A model generated the notes under the pieces. The model worked only from the letters and a program-made list of their open reading frames with translations. It did no database searches and was not told where the DNA came from. From JAVVHH01 sp963835135 (GTDB lineage Bacteria > Pseudomonadota > Alphaproteobacteria > Acetobacterales > Acetobacteraceae), in assembly GCA_963835135.1 (NCBI GenBank), contig CAWIEF010000006.1:1-64000 (forward strand): 64,000 nt of DNA, read 5' to 3'. Below, piece by piece: positions 41,342-49,962 of the stretch. The position numbers were made by a program, and so were the translations under genes. Position 1 is the stretch's first letter; every line of letters begins with the position of its first letter.

Positions 41342-42721
41342 TCAGATGGGGTGGGCCGTCCGCTTCAGGAAGCGCCTGGTCAGCAGACCGGCTGCGGCCA
41401 TCAACCCGGCGGCGAGTCCGCACCACGCGCCGGTCGGGCCAAGGCTGGTGTGCAGCGCCAGGATCCAGGCGGCGGGAAAGCCGATCGCCCAATAGCTGAT
41501 GGCGGCCAGCGCAAACGGGGTGCGGGTATCGCTCAACCCGCGCAGGGCGCCGGCTGCGACGACCTGCGTGCCGTCGGCGATCTGGAAGATGGCGGCGACG
41601 CGCAGAAGCTCGCTGGCGATCGCGGCGGCTCGAGTGGCCGGGTCGAGGAAAAGGCCGACGACCAGGCCGGGAGCGACGAGGTTGATGGCGGCAAAGGCGA
41701 TCTCGGCGGTGGCGCCGAGCCCGATGGCGGCGATCCCGGCGCGGCGGGCGTCGAGCCGGTTGCCGGCGCCGACGGCATGCCCGACCCGCACGTTGGCGGC
41801 CTGCGACAGTCCGAGCGGGATCATGAAGGCGACCGAGATGGTGACGAGCGCGACTTGCTGGGCGGCCAGCGCGTCCGGCCCGAGTAGGCCGATGAGCAGG
41901 GCGACCGCGAGGAAGAGCGTGTGTTCGACCGCGAACGTGGCGCTGATGGGGATGCCGAGCCGAAGCAGCGCGCGTAACACGGCCAGGGAAGGGGTGGTGC
42001 TGGCAACGAAGGCCCGGCGGGTGCCGGTATGAGTGAAGACGGTGAGCGCGACGGCGACGAGGGTGGTGACGAGGGACGTGGCGGTGGCCGGGCCGAGGAA
42101 GCCGAGTGCGGGCAGGCCGAACTCGCCGTGGATGAGGCCGTAGCACAACCCGGCGTTGAGTAGCGTACCCGCGGCGGTGACCGGAAAGATGATCCAGCCG
42201 GCATCGATGGCGGGCAGAACGGCGCGTTGCAGGCCGGTGCCGATCATGGCGCCAGGAATCGACCACTGCAGCAGGGCGATGAACTGCCCGGCGGCGTGGG
42301 CGAGGGCGGGCGGTTCGCCGATGGCGAGCAGGAGGGCCTCGGCGCTCCGAAAAAACAGGAGTGCGGGAAGCATCAGCAGCACCGCAAGCAGCATGCCGGT
42401 CCAGTAAAGGCCGGGGATGGCGGAGCTGCGGCCCGCGCCACGGGCCTGGGAAACGAGCGCGCTGACGGCGGCCAGCGTCCCCTGCAGGATCACGAGCGCG
42501 CCGATCTCGAGCGAGGTGGCGAGGCCGCCGGCCGCCAGCGCGTCGGGGCCGAGCGCGCCGAGAAAGACGGTGTCGGTTACGCCCATGGCCATCTGCGCGA
42601 GCTGGGCGGCGGCAAGGGGGAGGCCGATGCGGAGCGTCTCGGCGACGTCGCGGAGGAGGCTGACCGTGCGGCGGCTGTCCACCGAAGTTCGCGCTGCCGG
42701 CAAAATATCCTTAATCGGCAT
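41342..42721 (-). CDS. MATE family efflux transporter
   Basis: The 459-residue product has about 12 hydrophobic segments and MATE features: TLRIGLPLAAAQLAQMAMGVTDTVFLGALGPDALAAGGLATS at the start and the mirrored LGIPISATFAVEHTLFLAVALLIGLLGPDALAAQQVALVTIS in the second half. Members export cationic drugs or metabolites with sodium or protons; the substrate is unknown. A palindromic repeat separates it from mfd. Confidence 0.9.
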   Translation of the reverse strand: MPIKDILPAARTSVDSRRTVSLLRDVAETLRIGLPLAAAQLAQMAMGVTDTVFLGALGPDALAAGGLATSLEIGALVILQGTLAAVSALVSQARGAGRSSAIPGLYWTGMLLAVLLMLPALLFFRSAEALLLAIGEPPALAHAAGQFIALLQWSIPGAMIGTGLQRAVLPAIDAGWIIFPVTAAGTLLNAGLCYGLIHGEFGLPALGFLGPATATSLVTTLVAVALTVFTHTGTRRAFVASTTPSLAVLRALLRLGIPISATFAVEHTLFLAVALLIGLLGPDALAAQQVALVTISVAFMIPLGLSQAANVRVGHAVGAGNRLDARRAGIAAIGLGATAEIAFAAINLVAPGLVVGLFLDPATRAAAIASELLRVAAIFQIADGTQVVAAGALRGLSDTRTPFALAAISYWAIGFPAAWILALHTSLGPTGAWCGLAAGLMAAAGLLTRRFLKRTAHPI

Positions 42722-42729
42722 GACCTGCT

Positions 42730-42753
42730 CCCTCTCCCGCTGGCGGGAGAGGG
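42730..42753. repeat. REP-like palindrome (CCCTCTCCC type), copy 2
   Basis: CCCTCTCCCGC at 42730-42740 and GCGGGAGAGGG at 42743-42753 make a perfect 11-bp stem with a two-base loop. It shares the nine-base core with the palindrome at 18424-18444. It lies in the 40-base gap between mfd and the MATE gene. Confidence 0.65.
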
Positions 42754-42761
42754 TTCGAGCA

Positions 42762-45700
42762 TTACGCGGCTTTGGCTTCGGCGGCGAGGCGGTTGAGGTT
42801 GGCCAGGACGTCGCGGCCGAGCTTCATGCGGTCGGCGACGCCCATGTCGCGGACCAGAGCAAGCTTATGGTCGGGGCGGAGCTTGATCGGGTGCTTGGAG
42901 CGGCCGAGCCAGGCGATGAGGCCGGCCGGGTTGCGGAAGGCGTTGCCACGGAACTGCAGCACCATGCCTTTTGGACCAGCCTCCAGTTTCTCAACGCCGG
43001 CGTCGCGGCACATGCGCTTGAGGGCGACGACCTGGAGCAGGTTCTCGACCTCGGGCGGCATCTTGCCGAACCGGTCGACCAACTCGGCAGCCATGGCCTC
43101 GCTCTCGGCGTCCGAGGCTAGGGTGCCGATGCGGCGGTAGAGGCCGAGGCGGACCGGGAGGTCGGCGACGTAGGTGTCGGGGATCAGGACGGGCAGGCCG
43201 AGCTGGATGTTGGGCGTCCAGTCGCGGTCGTCGGCTTTCTTGCGGCCCTTCTCGGCGCGCATCTCGACGACGGCGTCCTCCAGCATCTGCTGATAGAGCT
43301 CGATGCCGACCTCGCGAATGTGGCCGCTCTGCTCGTCGCCGAGCAGGTTGCCGGCGCCGCGGATGTCGAGGTCGTGCGAGGCCAGGGTGAAGCCGGCGCC
43401 GAGCTGGTCGAGCGTCTGCATGACGTCGAGCCGCTTTTGCGCCGCCGCAGACAGCCGGTGGTTGGTGGGCCAGGTCAGGTAGGCGTAGCCGCGCTGCTTG
43501 CCGCGGCCGACCCGGCCGCGGAGCTGATACAATTGGCCGAGGCCGAACATGTCGGCACGGTAGATGACCAGCGTGTTGACCGAGGGGATGTCGAGTCCGC
43601 TCTCGACAATATTGGTCGAGAGCAGGATGTCGTATTTGCCGTCGCTGAACTCGGTCATCACACGCTCGAGCTCGGTGGGCGCGAGACGGCCGTGGGCTTG
43701 GACCATGCGGGCCTCCGGCACGATGCCGCGCAGGCGCTCGGCCATGCGGTCCATGTCCTCGATACGCGGGACGACGCAAAACACCTGGCCGCCGCGGAAC
43801 CGCTCGCGCTGGATGGCCTCGCGGATGATGACGCTGTCGAACGGCGAGATGAAGGTGCGCACGGCCAGGCGGTCGACCGGCGGAGTGGCGATCAGGCTCA
43901 TCTCGCGCACGCCGGTGAGCGCCAACTGGAGCGTGCGGGGGATGGGCGTCGCGGTGAGCGTCAGGACGTGGACGTCCGCCTTGAGCATCTTGAGCTTTTC
44001 TTTGTGCGACACGCCGAAATGCTGCTCCTCGTCGACGATCAGCAGTTCGAGGCCGGCGAACTCAATCCCTTTGGCGAGGATGGCGTGGGTGCCGATCACG
44101 ATGTTGACGCTGCCATCGGCCAGGCCGCGCTTGGTTTCGGCAGCCTCCTTGGCGGTGACCATGCGGGAGAGCTGGGCGATTTTGATCGGCAGCCCGGCGA
44201 ACCGCGCCGTGAACGTCCGCGTGTGCTGGCGGGCAAGCAGGGTGGTGGGGACGACCACGGCAACCTGAGCGCCCGACATGGCGGCGACGAACGCGGCGCG
44301 CAGCGCGACCTCGGTCTTGCCGAAGCCGACATCGCCGCAGACCAGGCGGTCCATCGGGCGACCGGAGGCGAGGTCTTCCAGCACGTCGCTGATCGCGCGC
44401 ATCTGGTCCTCGGTCTCGGCGAACGGGAAGCGGGCGACGAACTCCTGCCACTCGCCATCGGGCGGGGCGAGCAGCGGGGCCTCGCGAACCCGGCGCGCCG
44501 CGGCGACGCGGATCAGCTCGCCTGCCATGTCGCGGATGCGCTGCTTCATGCGCGCCTTGCGGGTTTGCCAGCCGGCGCCGCCGAGCTTGTCGAGGGCCAC
44601 GCCGTTGCCCTCGCCGAAGCGGGACAGCAGCTCGATGTTCTCGACCGGGAGATAGAGCTTCTCGTTGCCGTCGTAGATCAGGCGGAGGCAGTCATGCGGG
44701 GCCGGGCCGACGCGCAGGGTCTCGAGGCCGTCGTAGCGGCCGATGCCGTATTCCTGGTGCACGACGAGGTCGCCCTCCGCGATCTCGGTGGCTTCGGCTA
44801 TGAACTGGTCGGCGCGCTTGCGGCGGCGGGGCGGGCGCGAGATGCGCTCGCCCAGCAGATCCTGCTCGCCGATGACGGCTATGTCGCCCGCGACGAAGCC
44901 GCGCTCCAGGCCGAGGGTGATGATGGCGGGGGTCTTGGGCGGCTGCTTGAGGGCTTCGGCCCAGGAGTCGACGGGCTCGACCGGGACGTAGTTCTCGCGC
45001 AGCAGATGGGTGATGCGTTCTCGCGAGCCGCGGGTCCAGGCGGCAATGATCGTGCGGCGCTTCTGCGTGCCGATCTGGGCCTTGAGCTGGGCGAAGATGG
45101 TCTCGCCGATGCCGGCACCGGCTTTGGTGAACACGGGGCCGGGCCGGCCGCCGGCGTCGATACCGGGGGCGCCGTCGGGTTGAGAGTAGGGGCTGAAGAT
45201 GGCGCTGGGGCCCATGGCGAGCATCAGGTCCCAGTCCTCGCGGCTGAGGTAAAGGCGCTCCTTGGCGAGCGGACGGTAGGGGACCTCGCCGTCACGGGCG
45301 GGGGTGCGGCGGGCCTCCTCGTGGTCGGCGATCATCTCGAGCCGGGCGTCCAGCACTTCGGCGGATTGGTGGTCGAGGCTGACGAAGGCGTCGCCGGTGT
45401 AGTCGAGCAGGGTCTCCATGCGCTCGTGGAACAGCGGCGCCCAGTGCTCGATGCCGGGGTAGCGGCGCCCTTCGGAGACGGATTGGTAGAGCGGGTCGGT
45501 CGCGGCGCCGGGTCCGAACAGGTCGCGCCACGCTTCGCGGAAGCGAGTGATGCTGGCCTTGTCGTGCGGGACCTCGGAGACGGGGCGGAGGATCAGCTCG
45601 GCCAGTTTGGTGGTGCTGCGCTGTGAGGTGGGGTCGAACCGGCGCAGGCTCTCGATGGTGTCGCCGAACAAATCGAGGCGGACGGGTTCTGGCTCGCCGG

Positions 45701-46187
45701 CGGGGAACAGGTCGAGGATGCCGCCGCGGGTGGCGTATTCGCCGGGCTCCATGACGGTGCCGGCGCGGTTGTAGCCGTTGGCCTCGAGGAAGGCGGTGAT
45801 GCTGCCGAGCGGGGCGTCCTGGCCCGGGCGGAGCGTCATGGCGGCGCCGCGGAAGGCGTCGCGCGGTGGGACGCGCTGGACCAGGGCGTTGACGGTGGTC
45901 AGCAGGATGCGCGGCTTGGCGGCGGGCTCGATCAGGCGGGCGAGGGTGGCGATGCGCTCGGAGACGATCTCGGCATTGGGCGAGACGCGGTCGTAGGGCA
46001 GGCAGTCCCAGGCGGGAAAGCGGAGCAGCTCGATATCGGGAGCGAAGACGGCGATGGCTTCGGCCAGGCGCGCCATGCGGGCGTCGTCGCGCGCGACGTG
46101 GACGATCGACCCTGTGTGCTCGGCCCGGCGGCGGACGAGCAGCAGCGCGTCGAAGCCCTCCGGGGCGCCGTAAACGATTGCGGTCAC
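42762..46187 (-). CDS. mfd: Transcription-repair coupling factor
   Basis: Mfd removes stalled RNA polymerase and recruits UvrA. The 1141-residue product has the UvrB-homology N-terminal part (LRFPAWDCLPYDRVSPN), the RNA polymerase-interacting domain around VVHQEYGIGRYDGLETL and the superfamily 2 translocase core. In that core are Walker A GDVGFGKTE near residue 617 and DEEQHFGV near 717. RGRVGRGKQRGYAYL and a C-terminal UvrA-binding region follow. It overlaps sdhE by four bases. Confidence 0.97.
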   Translation of the reverse strand: MTAIVYGAPEGFDALLLVRRRAEHTGSIVHVARDDARMARLAEAIAVFAPDIELLRFPAWDCLPYDRVSPNAEIVSERIATLARLIEPAAKPRILLTTVNALVQRVPPRDAFRGAAMTLRPGQDAPLGSITAFLEANGYNRAGTVMEPGEYATRGGILDLFPAGEPEPVRLDLFGDTIESLRRFDPTSQRSTTKLAELILRPVSEVPHDKASITRFREAWRDLFGPGAATDPLYQSVSEGRRYPGIEHWAPLFHERMETLLDYTGDAFVSLDHQSAEVLDARLEMIADHEEARRTPARDGEVPYRPLAKERLYLSREDWDLMLAMGPSAIFSPYSQPDGAPGIDAGGRPGPVFTKAGAGIGETIFAQLKAQIGTQKRRTIIAAWTRGSRERITHLLRENYVPVEPVDSWAEALKQPPKTPAIITLGLERGFVAGDIAVIGEQDLLGERISRPPRRRKRADQFIAEATEIAEGDLVVHQEYGIGRYDGLETLRVGPAPHDCLRLIYDGNEKLYLPVENIELLSRFGEGNGVALDKLGGAGWQTRKARMKQRIRDMAGELIRVAAARRVREAPLLAPPDGEWQEFVARFPFAETEDQMRAISDVLEDLASGRPMDRLVCGDVGFGKTEVALRAAFVAAMSGAQVAVVVPTTLLARQHTRTFTARFAGLPIKIAQLSRMVTAKEAAETKRGLADGSVNIVIGTHAILAKGIEFAGLELLIVDEEQHFGVSHKEKLKMLKADVHVLTLTATPIPRTLQLALTGVREMSLIATPPVDRLAVRTFISPFDSVIIREAIQRERFRGGQVFCVVPRIEDMDRMAERLRGIVPEARMVQAHGRLAPTELERVMTEFSDGKYDILLSTNIVESGLDIPSVNTLVIYRADMFGLGQLYQLRGRVGRGKQRGYAYLTWPTNHRLSAAAQKRLDVMQTLDQLGAGFTLASHDLDIRGAGNLLGDEQSGHIREVGIELYQQMLEDAVVEMRAEKGRKKADDRDWTPNIQLGLPVLIPDTYVADLPVRLGLYRRIGTLASDAESEAMAAELVDRFGKMPPEVENLLQVVALKRMCRDAGVEKLEAGPKGMVLQFRGNAFRNPAGLIAWLGRSKHPIKLRPDHKLALVRDMGVADRMKLGRDVLANLNRLAAEAKAA

Positions 46188-46459
46188 AGGATGCGGGCCT
46201 CGCCGGCCAGCGCGGCGTCGCGCATCTCGCGCAACAGGACGCAGTCGACGTCGGCCGGGATCGGCTGGCGGCCGGTCAGCCAGTCGGCGAGGACGACTTC
46301 GGGATGGTCCATCACGCGCTCGAGTTCATCCATGTCCGCATCGGTGAACGCGTCGAGTCGGGCGCGCACGAAGCGGCCGATCAGGATGTCGTTCTCGTAG
46401 GTGCCGCGATGTGTCGCGCGGAACAGGATACGGCGGCGCCTAGACTCGATGTCGGACAA
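46184..46459 (-). CDS. sdhE: FAD assembly factor SdhE
   Basis: SdhE attaches FAD covalently to the succinate dehydrogenase flavoprotein. The 91-residue product has the RGxxEND-type motif in FRATHRGTYENDILIGRF and the DELERVMDHPEVVLADWLTGRQPIP region. It overlaps mfd by four bases, an arrangement shared with other alphaproteobacteria, and diverges from recG. Confidence 0.92.
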   Translation of the reverse strand: MSDIESRRRRILFRATHRGTYENDILIGRFVRARLDAFTDADMDELERVMDHPEVVLADWLTGRQPIPADVDCVLLREMRDAALAGEARIL

Positions 46460-46518
46460 GCACGGTGACTTTCGCTGCGGGCTACAGTAGGGCGCTCATA
46501 TAAGAGGGGACCATCGAC

Positions 46519-48576
46519 CTGTCAGCCGCGGCGTCCACACTTACTCCGCTGTTCGCGCCGCTGACCACGCTCCGCGGCGTCGGCCCGGCGCTCGCCGATA
46601 AGATTGCGCGGGTGGCGGGCGGGGACCGGGTGCTCGACCTGCTGTTCCACATGCCGGACGGATATCTCGACCGCTCGTCGATGCCGCTGATGGCGGATGC
46701 GCCGGAGGGGGCGATCGTGACGCTGTTGGTCGAGGTGACGGGGATCGAGGAGGGGCGGGCGCCGCGGCCCTGGAAGGTGATCATCCGGGACCGGTCGGGC
46801 TTCGGGGAGATCGCATTCTTCGGGCGGCGGCCGCCTGCGGCGTTCAAGATGGGCGCCGGGCTGGCAGTGTCGGGCAAGGTCGAACGGTTCAACGGGCGGG
46901 TGCAGTTGCGCAACCCGGAGCGGGTGGCGCCCTGGCAGGAGGCGGGAAGCGTCGCCGGGCTGGAGCCGGTCTGGCCGCTGACGGCCGGGTTGTTCCCGGG
47001 GCAGATCAGGGGGGCGATGCGGCAGGCGGTGGCCGTGGTGCCGGAATTGCCGGAATGGCACCAGCGGAGCTTGCTGGCCCGGGAGCGGTGGCCGGCGTTC
47101 CGCGACGCGCTGCTCGCGGTGCAGCTGCCGGCCGCGATGCCCGACCCGGCGGCGCGGCAGCGGTTGGCATATGACGAGCTGTTGGCGCAGCAATTGGCGC
47201 TCGGCTGGGCGCGGCAGCGGGAGCGCAAGCGGCCGGGGCGGCGGATCGGTGGAGACGGGCGGCTGCGCGACGAAGCGCTGCGGCGGTTCAGCTTTCCGCT
47301 GACGCCGGCGCAAGCGGAGGCGCTGGCGGAGATCGACGCGGACCTCGGGCAGCCCACGCGGATGCTGCGGCTGCTGCAGGGCGACGTGGGCTCGGGTAAA
47401 ACGATCGTGGCGCTGATGGCGATGCTGCGCGTGGCCGAGGCCGGGCTGCAGGCGGCGCTGATGGCGCCGACGGAGTTGCTGGCCAAGCAGCATTTCCGCA
47501 CCATCTCGGCGCTGTCGCCGGTGCCGGTCGTGTTGCTGACCGGGTCAGTGAAGGGCGCGGAGCGGCGGGCGGCGCTGGAGGGGATCGGGTCCGGCGCGTT
47601 CCCGCTGGTGATCGGCACCCACGCGCTGTTCCAGGACGCGGTGGCGTATCGCGATCTCGGGCTGGCGGTGATCGACGAGCAGCACCGGTTCGGCGTGGAG
47701 CAGCGGCTGCAGCTCGGCGGCAAGGGCGCGCGGACGGACGTGCTGGTGATGACGGCGACGCCGATCCCGCGCACGCTGCTGCTGACGCAATGGGGCGAGA
47801 TGTCGGTCAGCCGACTGCGCGGCAAGCCCGGCGGACGCCGCCCGATCCGAACGACCATCCATTCGCTGGCGACGCTCACGACCGTTCTGGATGGCATCGA
47901 GCGGGCGCTCGGGCGGGGCGAGCAGGTGTATTGGGTGTGTCCGCTGGTCTCGGAGAGCGAGGTGTTGGACGTGGCGGCGGCGGAGGAGCGGTTCGCGCTG
48001 CTGAACGAGCGGTTTGCCGGGCAGGTCGGTCTGGCGCATGGGCGGCAGGATCCGGCGGTGCGGGATGCCGCACTGGCCGAATTCGCCGCCGGCCGGGTTC
48101 GGCTGTTGGTGGCGACGACGGTGGTCGAGGTGGGCGTCGACGTGCCGGCGGCCACCGTGATGGTGATCGAGCACGCCGAGCGGTTCGGGCTGGCGCAATT
48201 GCACCAGTTGCGCGGCCGGGTCGGGCGGGGCAGCGCGCAGAGCTTCTGCCTGCTGCTGCACGACGATGGGTTGAGCGAGACGATGCGGCGGCGGCTGGTG
48301 CTCCTGCGCGACACCGAGGACGGCTTCCTGATCGCGGACGAGGATTTCCGTATCCGCGGCGGCGGCGATGGGCTCGGAACCCGGCAGAGCGGGCTGCCCG
48401 GCTTCAAGCTCGCCGATGCGGAACAGCAGGAGCGGCTACTCGACATCGCGCATCAGGACGCGGCAATGCTGCTCGAGCGGGATCCGAAGCTCGAGGGGGA
48501 GCGCGGTCAGGCGGTGCGGGTGCTGATGCGGTTGTTCGAGCGCAAAGAGGCGGTGCAGACGCTGGCGGCCGGGTGA
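46519..48576 (+). CDS. recG: ATP-dependent DNA helicase RecG, with unusual start
   Basis: RecG reverses stalled forks and acts on Holliday junctions. The conserved N-terminal region reads LTPLFAPLTTLRGVGPALADKIAR upstream of any ATG, GTG or TTG; the first such codon is a GTG at 46612, which would cut off this helix-hairpin-helix-like part. An in-frame stop at 46501 limits the frame. I start at CTG 46519, nine bases after GAGGGG; an ATC at 46513 is another candidate. From there the protein is 685 residues (E. coli 693), with Walker A GDVGSGKT near 288, DEQH near 385 and RGRVGRGSAQS. Confidence 0.85.
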   Translation: MSAAASTLTPLFAPLTTLRGVGPALADKIARVAGGDRVLDLLFHMPDGYLDRSSMPLMADAPEGAIVTLLVEVTGIEEGRAPRPWKVIIRDRSGFGEIAFFGRRPPAAFKMGAGLAVSGKVERFNGRVQLRNPERVAPWQEAGSVAGLEPVWPLTAGLFPGQIRGAMRQAVAVVPELPEWHQRSLLARERWPAFRDALLAVQLPAAMPDPAARQRLAYDELLAQQLALGWARQRERKRPGRRIGGDGRLRDEALRRFSFPLTPAQAEALAEIDADLGQPTRMLRLLQGDVGSGKTIVALMAMLRVAEAGLQAALMAPTELLAKQHFRTISALSPVPVVLLTGSVKGAERRAALEGIGSGAFPLVIGTHALFQDAVAYRDLGLAVIDEQHRFGVEQRLQLGGKGARTDVLVMTATPIPRTLLLTQWGEMSVSRLRGKPGGRRPIRTTIHSLATLTTVLDGIERALGRGEQVYWVCPLVSESEVLDVAAAEERFALLNERFAGQVGLAHGRQDPAVRDAALAEFAAGRVRLLVATTVVEVGVDVPAATVMVIEHAERFGLAQLHQLRGRVGRGSAQSFCLLLHDDGLSETMRRRLVLLRDTEDGFLIADEDFRIRGGGDGLGTRQSGLPGFKLADAEQQERLLDIAHQDAAMLLERDPKLEGERGQAVRVLMRLFERKEAVQTLAAG

Positions 48577-48599
48577 GCTTCGCTTCGCGGTGACGTCCG

Positions 48600-49958
48600 T
48601 TATGGGGTGAGCGCTTTGGTGCGGGCGAGGACGCGGTCGATGAAAAGGTTGGCCACGCCCAGGTAGCTGGCGGGGTCGGCGAGGGCGTGAATCTCGGCGG
48701 CGTCGAGGTTGGCGGCGATCTCGGGCTCGGCGAGGAGGGCGGTGGCGAGGTCGGTGCCGTGGGCCAGCGCGGCGTCGGTGGCATGTTTGACGGCGTGGTG
48801 GGCGGTATCGCGGCCGAGCTTGGGGGCGAGGCCCATCATGATGGCTTCGGCCATGATGCCGCCGTTGGTGGCGGCGAGGTTGCGCTGCATGCGGGCCGGG
48901 TCGACGACCATGCCCTCGGCGATGGTGCGGGCGTGCAGCAGGGCGCCGCCGGTCAGCACGAAGGCTTGCGGGATCGCGAGCAACTCGGCTTGCCAGGGTC
49001 CGGTGCCACGCTCGTGGTCGTCGGTCATGGCGCCCAGCATGAGCGGGACGAGGGCCTGAACGCCGCGCTGGGCGGCGAGGACGTATTCGGAGGCGATTGG
49101 GTTGCGCTTCTGCGGCATGGTCGAGCTGCCGCCGCGGCCGGCGACGTAGGGTTCGCTGACCTCGCCGATCTCGGTCTGGCAGAGCAGGATCATGTCGGTG
49201 GCGATCTTGGCGAGGCTACCGCAGATGAGACCGAGCAGGCTGACGGCCTCGGCCAGGCCGTCGCGGGCGACGTGCCAGGGGGCGGGCGGCTCATGCAGGC
49301 CGAGCTCGGCGGCCAGGCCCTGCATGACGGCGAGTCCCTGATCGCCGAGCGAGGCCAGCGTGCCGGCAGCGCCGCCGAACTCGACCCGGAGCGCGCGGGG
49401 GCGGAGCTGGTCGAGGCGCTCGATATGGTCGGGCATCGGCATCAGCCAGGTGGCAACCTTGAGGCCGAACGTGGTGGGCAGCGCGTGCTGCAGGTGGGTG
49501 CGGCCGGCCATGACGGTATGACGGTGCTCGTCGGCCTTGGCGGCCAGGGCGGCGGCGATGGCGACGAGGTCGGCGCGGACGAGGTCGAGCCCGTCGCGGA
49601 CCTGCAGGACGGTCGCGGTGTCCATGATGTCTTGCGTCGTCGCGCCCCAATGGGTCCAGCGGCCAGCCTCGGCGCCGGCGGCGCGGGACAGGCCCCTGAC
49701 GACGCCGATCACCGGATAGCCGACGTTCTGGACGCTGGCGGCGAGCTCGGCGGTGTCGAGATTCTCGATTTTTGCGGCGGCGGTGATTGCGACGGCGGCT
49801 TCGGCGGGGATGATGCCGAGCCGGGCCTGGACTCGGGCCAGCGCGGCTTCGACGTCGAGCATGCGCTGGAAGAAGGCGCGCTCGTCCCAGATCGCGCGCA
49901 TGGCGTCCGCGCCGTAGAGCGTGCCGAACACCGGGCTGTCGGCGGGATTGACGGGCAC
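48600..49958 (-). CDS. pcaB: 3-carboxy-cis,cis-muconate cycloisomerase
   Basis: PcaB lactonises carboxymuconate in the protocatechuate branch of the beta-ketoadipate pathway. The product from the GTG at 49958 has 452 residues and belongs to the fumarase/aspartase superfamily. It shows THWGATTQDIMDTATVLQVR, AGRTHLQHALPTTFGLK and the signature GGSSTMPQKRNPIASE. The start is four bases after the pcaD-pcaC stop, so the genes form an operon in the same order as the reaction steps on either side of this one. The long in-frame extension upstream is a shadow. Confidence 0.9.
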   Translation of the reverse strand: MPVNPADSPVFGTLYGADAMRAIWDERAFFQRMLDVEAALARVQARLGIIPAEAAVAITAAAKIENLDTAELAASVQNVGYPVIGVVRGLSRAAGAEAGRWTHWGATTQDIMDTATVLQVRDGLDLVRADLVAIAAALAAKADEHRHTVMAGRTHLQHALPTTFGLKVATWLMPMPDHIERLDQLRPRALRVEFGGAAGTLASLGDQGLAVMQGLAAELGLHEPPAPWHVARDGLAEAVSLLGLICGSLAKIATDMILLCQTEIGEVSEPYVAGRGGSSTMPQKRNPIASEYVLAAQRGVQALVPLMLGAMTDDHERGTGPWQAELLAIPQAFVLTGGALLHARTIAEGMVVDPARMQRNLAATNGGIMAEAIMMGLAPKLGRDTAHHAVKHATDAALAHGTDLATALLAEPEIAANLDAAEIHALADPASYLGVANLFIDRVLARTKALTP

Positions 49959-49962
49959 CGGG

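Noticed and set aside
40581..42266. A 561-codon arginine-rich minus-strand frame over the DUF427 and MATE genes
   Set aside because: It is another frame of clearly coding DNA, with an R/H/P-rich composition typical of a shadow.
43320..45626. A 768-codon open frame on the plus strand opposite mfd
   Set aside because: It is a GC-driven shadow of mfd, with a low-complexity G/A/D/E-rich product and no recognisable motif.
46482..48446. A 654-codon open frame on the minus strand opposite recG
   Set aside because: It is a serine- and arginine-rich shadow with no family pattern; recG on the other strand is unambiguous.
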